From contig NZ_JAPSKE010000006.1 of the NCBI RefSeq assembly GCF_031177825.1, forward strand, positions 248,001 through 312,000: a stretch of 64,000 nt of DNA, in the 5' to 3' direction. The position numbers and the translations under genes are program-made. This DNA is from Paenibacillus sp. GTDB lineage: Bacteria; Bacillota; Bacilli; Paenibacillales; YIM-B00363. Every line of letters begins with the position of its first letter. Positions within the stretch are counted from its first letter, which is position 1. Positions 61,596 to 64,000 of the stretch are shown in pieces. The notes under the pieces were generated by a model, which searched no databases, was not told the origin of the DNA, and saw only the letters and a program-made list of their open reading frames with translations.

Positions 61596-63194
61596 TTATA
61601 CGGTTTTCCGAACGGTGCCGGAGACGGGCTTGCCGCCTGAGGCGATCTGAATCGTGAACGTCGTGCCGTTCCATTGGTAGATGCGCTCGTCGTCGGCGTC
61701 GACCGAGAACGGGCCGATCGACGGTTCTTGCGCCGCCAGCTCGGCCAATCTCGCCGCCGCGCGGTCGAGCGCGTCGCCCGAGAGCAGGCGCACTTCGCTG
61801 ACGCCGTTCGTGCCGTCCTCGAGCGTCGACAAGACGAAGGTCAGCCGAAGATCCGGATAAGCAAGAAGCAAATCCGCGTTCGGCGCCGGTTGTTCGGGGA
61901 CGAAGACGGGCTCTTCCGAAGCTTCCTCGCTCGCGTCGCTTTCCGTAGCCGGGTCCGGCGAAGCCTCAGGCGCTTCCGGTATCGCCGGCGCTCCGCCTTC
62001 GATGTCGAACGTCGTCGGGGGACCGCCCAACAGCTCCTCGAGACGGGCGGCCGTCGCGCCGAGGAACGCCGCGTAATCGGGTTCGTTGTCCTTGAACATG
62101 CCTTGGAACGCGACCGTGCCGTCCGGCCGCAGCCACGCGCCCGGCCCGTTCATGCGTCCGTTCGCGAACTTGCCGCGGTATTCGACGGTGCCGAGCGAGC
62201 CGTACCGTTCCCCGTCGCCATGGAACTTGCCCGCCAGGAACGAGCCGACGTACGCCGGCATGCCGTTCGTCGCGAACAATTGGCCCGCGCCGCTGTATTC
62301 GCCCGCCGCGAAGGCGCCCTCGTACTGCTTGCCGCCGTTCGGATAATACATGACGCCCTGTCCGGTCGGCAGGCCGTTGCTGAACATGCCTTCGTAGCGG
62401 ACGACCCCGCCGACGGTCAGCAGCTTGCCGGCGCCGTTATATTTGCCCGCGAGGAACGCGCCTTGATAACGGATGTTGCCTGCGCTGTCGTATTCGGTGC
62501 CTTCGCCCGCGTACACGCCGTTCGCGAAGGCGCCTTCGTATAGCAGAACGCCGGTTTCGTCGAACAGACGTCCCTGACCGCTCGGCATGCCCGCCTGGAA
62601 CTCGCCTTGGTACCGTACGGCGCCGTTCGGGTAATAACTTGCGCCTTGTCCCGAGTACATGCCCGCCGCGAACGACCCGGCGTACAGGAGGACGCCTTCG
62701 CTGTCGTAGGCGCTGCCTTGGAGCAGTTGCCCCTTTTCGAACGTGCCTTCCTGCAGTACCGAACCGTCGGGCTCGAACAGCTTGCCCGGTCCCTGATACA
62801 GCCCCTCGGCCAATTCGCCCTCGAAGAGGAGCGTGCCGTCGGCGGCGTACAGCTTCGCCGCGCCGGTGTACGCCGCCGCGGTGCCGTCTTGGGCGACGGT
62901 GACCGCGGGCTTGCGCGCGAGGAGCTTGTTCACGAACTTCGGCGGCTTGATGAAAATGAGAAAATATAACGCCAAAATAACGATGATCACGATGACGATC
63001 AGCTTCTTGGAGACGTAATAGTTGCCGATCGGCACGTAGCTCGCCTTCGTGATTTCCTTCTGCCCCAAAATCTCCTTGAACTTCCTCTTCAGCCATTTGA
63101 CCAGAAGCTTCGGCCAGCTTTTGGCCCGCTTCATCGGCATCAGAATCTTCTTTTGGATCGGGGTGATGAACGGTTTGACGATTTTCTCGATCAC
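61596..63194 (-). CDS. Membrane-anchored MORN-repeat protein
   Basis: A 532-residue protein from GTG 63194 (AAGGAG nine bases upstream). A basic N-terminus (about 1-60) is followed by one membrane helix (about 64-85; LIVIVIIVILALYFLIFI) and then about twelve MORN-type repeats (YxGxFxxGxxxGxGxxY/LF, about 108-370), for example YQGEFQAGMPSGQGRLF. A disordered Pro/Glu/Ser linker (EASPDPATESDASEEASEE) leads to a small C-terminal alpha/beta domain (about 440-532). It shares an operon with the DUF4280 gene. MORN repeats bind membranes or partner proteins; this one could anchor the PAAR-like protein or a machine at the membrane (inference). Confidence 0.85.
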   Translation of the reverse strand: MIEKIVKPFITPIQKKILMPMKRAKSWPKLLVKWLKRKFKEILGQKEITKASYVPIGNYYVSKKLIVIVIIVILALYFLIFIKPPKFVNKLLARKPAVTVAQDGTAAAYTGAAKLYAADGTLLFEGELAEGLYQGPGKLFEPDGSVLQEGTFEKGQLLQGSAYDSEGVLLYAGSFAAGMYSGQGASYYPNGAVRYQGEFQAGMPSGQGRLFDETGVLLYEGAFANGVYAGEGTEYDSAGNIRYQGAFLAGKYNGAGKLLTVGGVVRYEGMFSNGLPTGQGVMYYPNGGKQYEGAFAAGEYSGAGQLFATNGMPAYVGSFLAGKFHGDGERYGSLGTVEYRGKFANGRMNGPGAWLRPDGTVAFQGMFKDNEPDYAAFLGATAARLEELLGGPPTTFDIEGGAPAIPEAPEASPDPATESDASEEASEEPVFVPEQPAPNADLLLAYPDLRLTFVLSTLEDGTNGVSEVRLLSGDALDRAAARLAELAAQEPSIGPFSVDADDERIYQWNGTTFTIQIASGGKPVSGTVRKTV

Positions 63195-63233
63195 GGGGTT
63201 CGTCTCCTTCGGCGGTCCTTCGAATTTGGCGGA

Positions 63234-63620
63234 CTACGGTACCTGAATCGTCATTTGCCCCGGTTGGGTGACGGAGATGACGCCTCCCCAGTTGCACATG
63301 CATTTGGACGTGTTGTTCAGCGCGGGCATATTGGCCACGAGCACGGTCGGCGAGCCCGGCGCCCACGGCGCGGCGGTCACCGGAACGCACGGCATGGGCG
63401 TCAGCGCGCCGAAGGCGGCGGCGGTCGCGGACGCGACGGTCGGATTCGCCATCGACTGGCACATGCCGAACGGCAAAATGTTGACCATCGGCTTATTGTC
63501 CATGATGTTGGCGATCGGCATGGACGTAAGCACGCGGTTGGCCGGAAGCACCATTAACGGGCTCGGCGCGACGCCGAACGAGCATTGGAGCATCGCTCCT
63601 CCGCATACGAGCTGACCCAT
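63234..63620 (-). CDS. DUF4280 PAAR-like spike-tip protein
   Basis: A 128-residue DUF4280 protein, a PAAR-related family: MGQLVCGGAMLQCSFG at the N-terminus, then MANIMDNKPMVNILPFGMC-type segments and a C-terminal CMCNWGGVISV; paired Cys residues could hold the metal at the tip. GGAGAGGGG precedes the ATG, and a consensus TATAAT on the minus strand (63657-63662) is a likely -10. It is the only PAAR-like gene in the window and may cap the eCIS spike 5 kb away, or belong to another secretion route with the MORN protein. Confidence 0.88.
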   Translation of the reverse strand: MGQLVCGGAMLQCSFGVAPSPLMVLPANRVLTSMPIANIMDNKPMVNILPFGMCQSMANPTVASATAAAFGALTPMPCVPVTAAPWAPGSPTVLVANMPALNNTSKCMCNWGGVISVTQPGQMTIQVP

Positions 63621-63804
63621 GAAGGTTCCCCTCTCCGATCCGATTCATATCCTCGTATTATACTACTTTTTGCCTGTTTTTTGGGGGGCGTTCCAGGTTA
63701 AAATTTTACATATTTAAAAGCACAAACGGATTTTTTTGTAGTACTATGAACTTATGTCGACAATGCTACGGAACCGGTAGCGACAGAAAGAGGGGAACGG
63801 CCGG

Positions 63805-64000
63805 GTGAAACGGCGAACGACGGCAACCCTGCTCGCCATCGCAACGACCATAAGCGGCTGCTTCGCGGGAACGACCGTGCCGTCCGTCCTGGGACCGGCG
63901 CGCGCGCTGGCCGCGGAAGGCGTCGAGCCGCTGAGCGCGGCTTGGGGGAAAGCGGTCGCGGCGGCGGCCGACAAGCACTCTGGTCTAGAAGTCTACCGGA
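63805..64000 (+). CDS. Secreted protein, partial (runs off the window)
   Basis: From GTG 63805, preceded by AGAGGGGAACGG, 65 codons remain open to the window end. The N-terminus is a signal peptide (KRRTTATLLAIATTISGCF); Cys19 might be a lipobox, although the hydrophobic core is short. The rest (EGVEPLSAAWGKAVAAAADKHSGLEVY) is too short to assign. Confidence 0.55.
   Translation, partial: MKRRTTATLLAIATTISGCFAGTTVPSVLGPARALAAEGVEPLSAAWGKAVAAAADKHSGLEVYR

Overview
The window is high-GC DNA from a low-G+C-phylum spore-former, most likely a Paenibacillus/Cohnella-type member of the Paenibacillaceae. The support is two CotS-type spore coat kinases with their glycosyltransferases, an agr-like quorum-sensing operon, a LytTR regulator, strong Shine-Dalgarno sequences with many GTG/TTG starts, and Bacillota-style promoters and intrinsic terminators. 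I saw no rRNA, tRNA, CRISPR array, transposase or integrase.

Left part (1-30.2 kb), mostly chromosomal housekeeping and accessory genes: a broken amidohydrolase start; a candidate injection-system effector with a nuclease-like motif (311-1258); a 1985-residue DUF4011/Upf1-like helicase with transglutaminase-like and restriction-nuclease-like parts (1492-7449); a DUF1801 gene; an agr-like operon on the minus strand (membrane sensor, AgrB, an atypical AgrD and a LytTR regulator, but no histidine kinase); a SEC-C protein; a lipoprotein; dapF; an SDR protein lacking its catalytic Tyr/Lys; a split UxaA-family dehydratase; a decayed GntR/FCD regulator; an MFS-ExoD-M1 peptidase operon; galM; a tandemly duplicated GT4-CotS spore-coat module; a ROK regulator convergent with nagA-nagB; a Nudix hydrolase; and a small membrane protein.

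Centre and right (30.6-58.4 kb): an extracellular contractile injection system (eCIS) with its likely control cassette. The cassette (30623-35803) has a 1009-residue membrane/HEAT-repeat/cyclic-nucleotide-binding protein, an RsbW-like ATPase, an STAS anti-anti-sigma-like protein and a GAF-SpoIIE phosphatase; the last three overlap or nearly touch. The eCIS genes (35900-58437), all on the plus strand, run: DUF4157 metalloprotease-like protein, double AAA ATPase, DUF4255 cap-type protein (probably with an AUC start), sheath, tube, a putative assembly-factor pair, second tube protein, a 1125-residue disordered basic protein, LysM baseplate protein, a VgrG split into hub and spike, gp25, two large baseplate-J-like proteins, a tail-protein-I-like protein and a conserved protein of unknown role. 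My inference is that the partner-switching cassette turns a membrane or cyclic-nucleotide cue into eCIS production or firing.

Right flank (58.5-64 kb): a histidine-kinase remnant, a small conserved protein, a TIM-barrel sugar isomerase/epimerase-like gene, a secreted beta-propeller protein, and a minus-strand pair encoding a DUF4280 (PAAR-like) protein and a membrane-anchored MORN-repeat protein. The DUF4280 protein is the only PAAR-like tip candidate near the eCIS. A secreted protein runs off the right edge.
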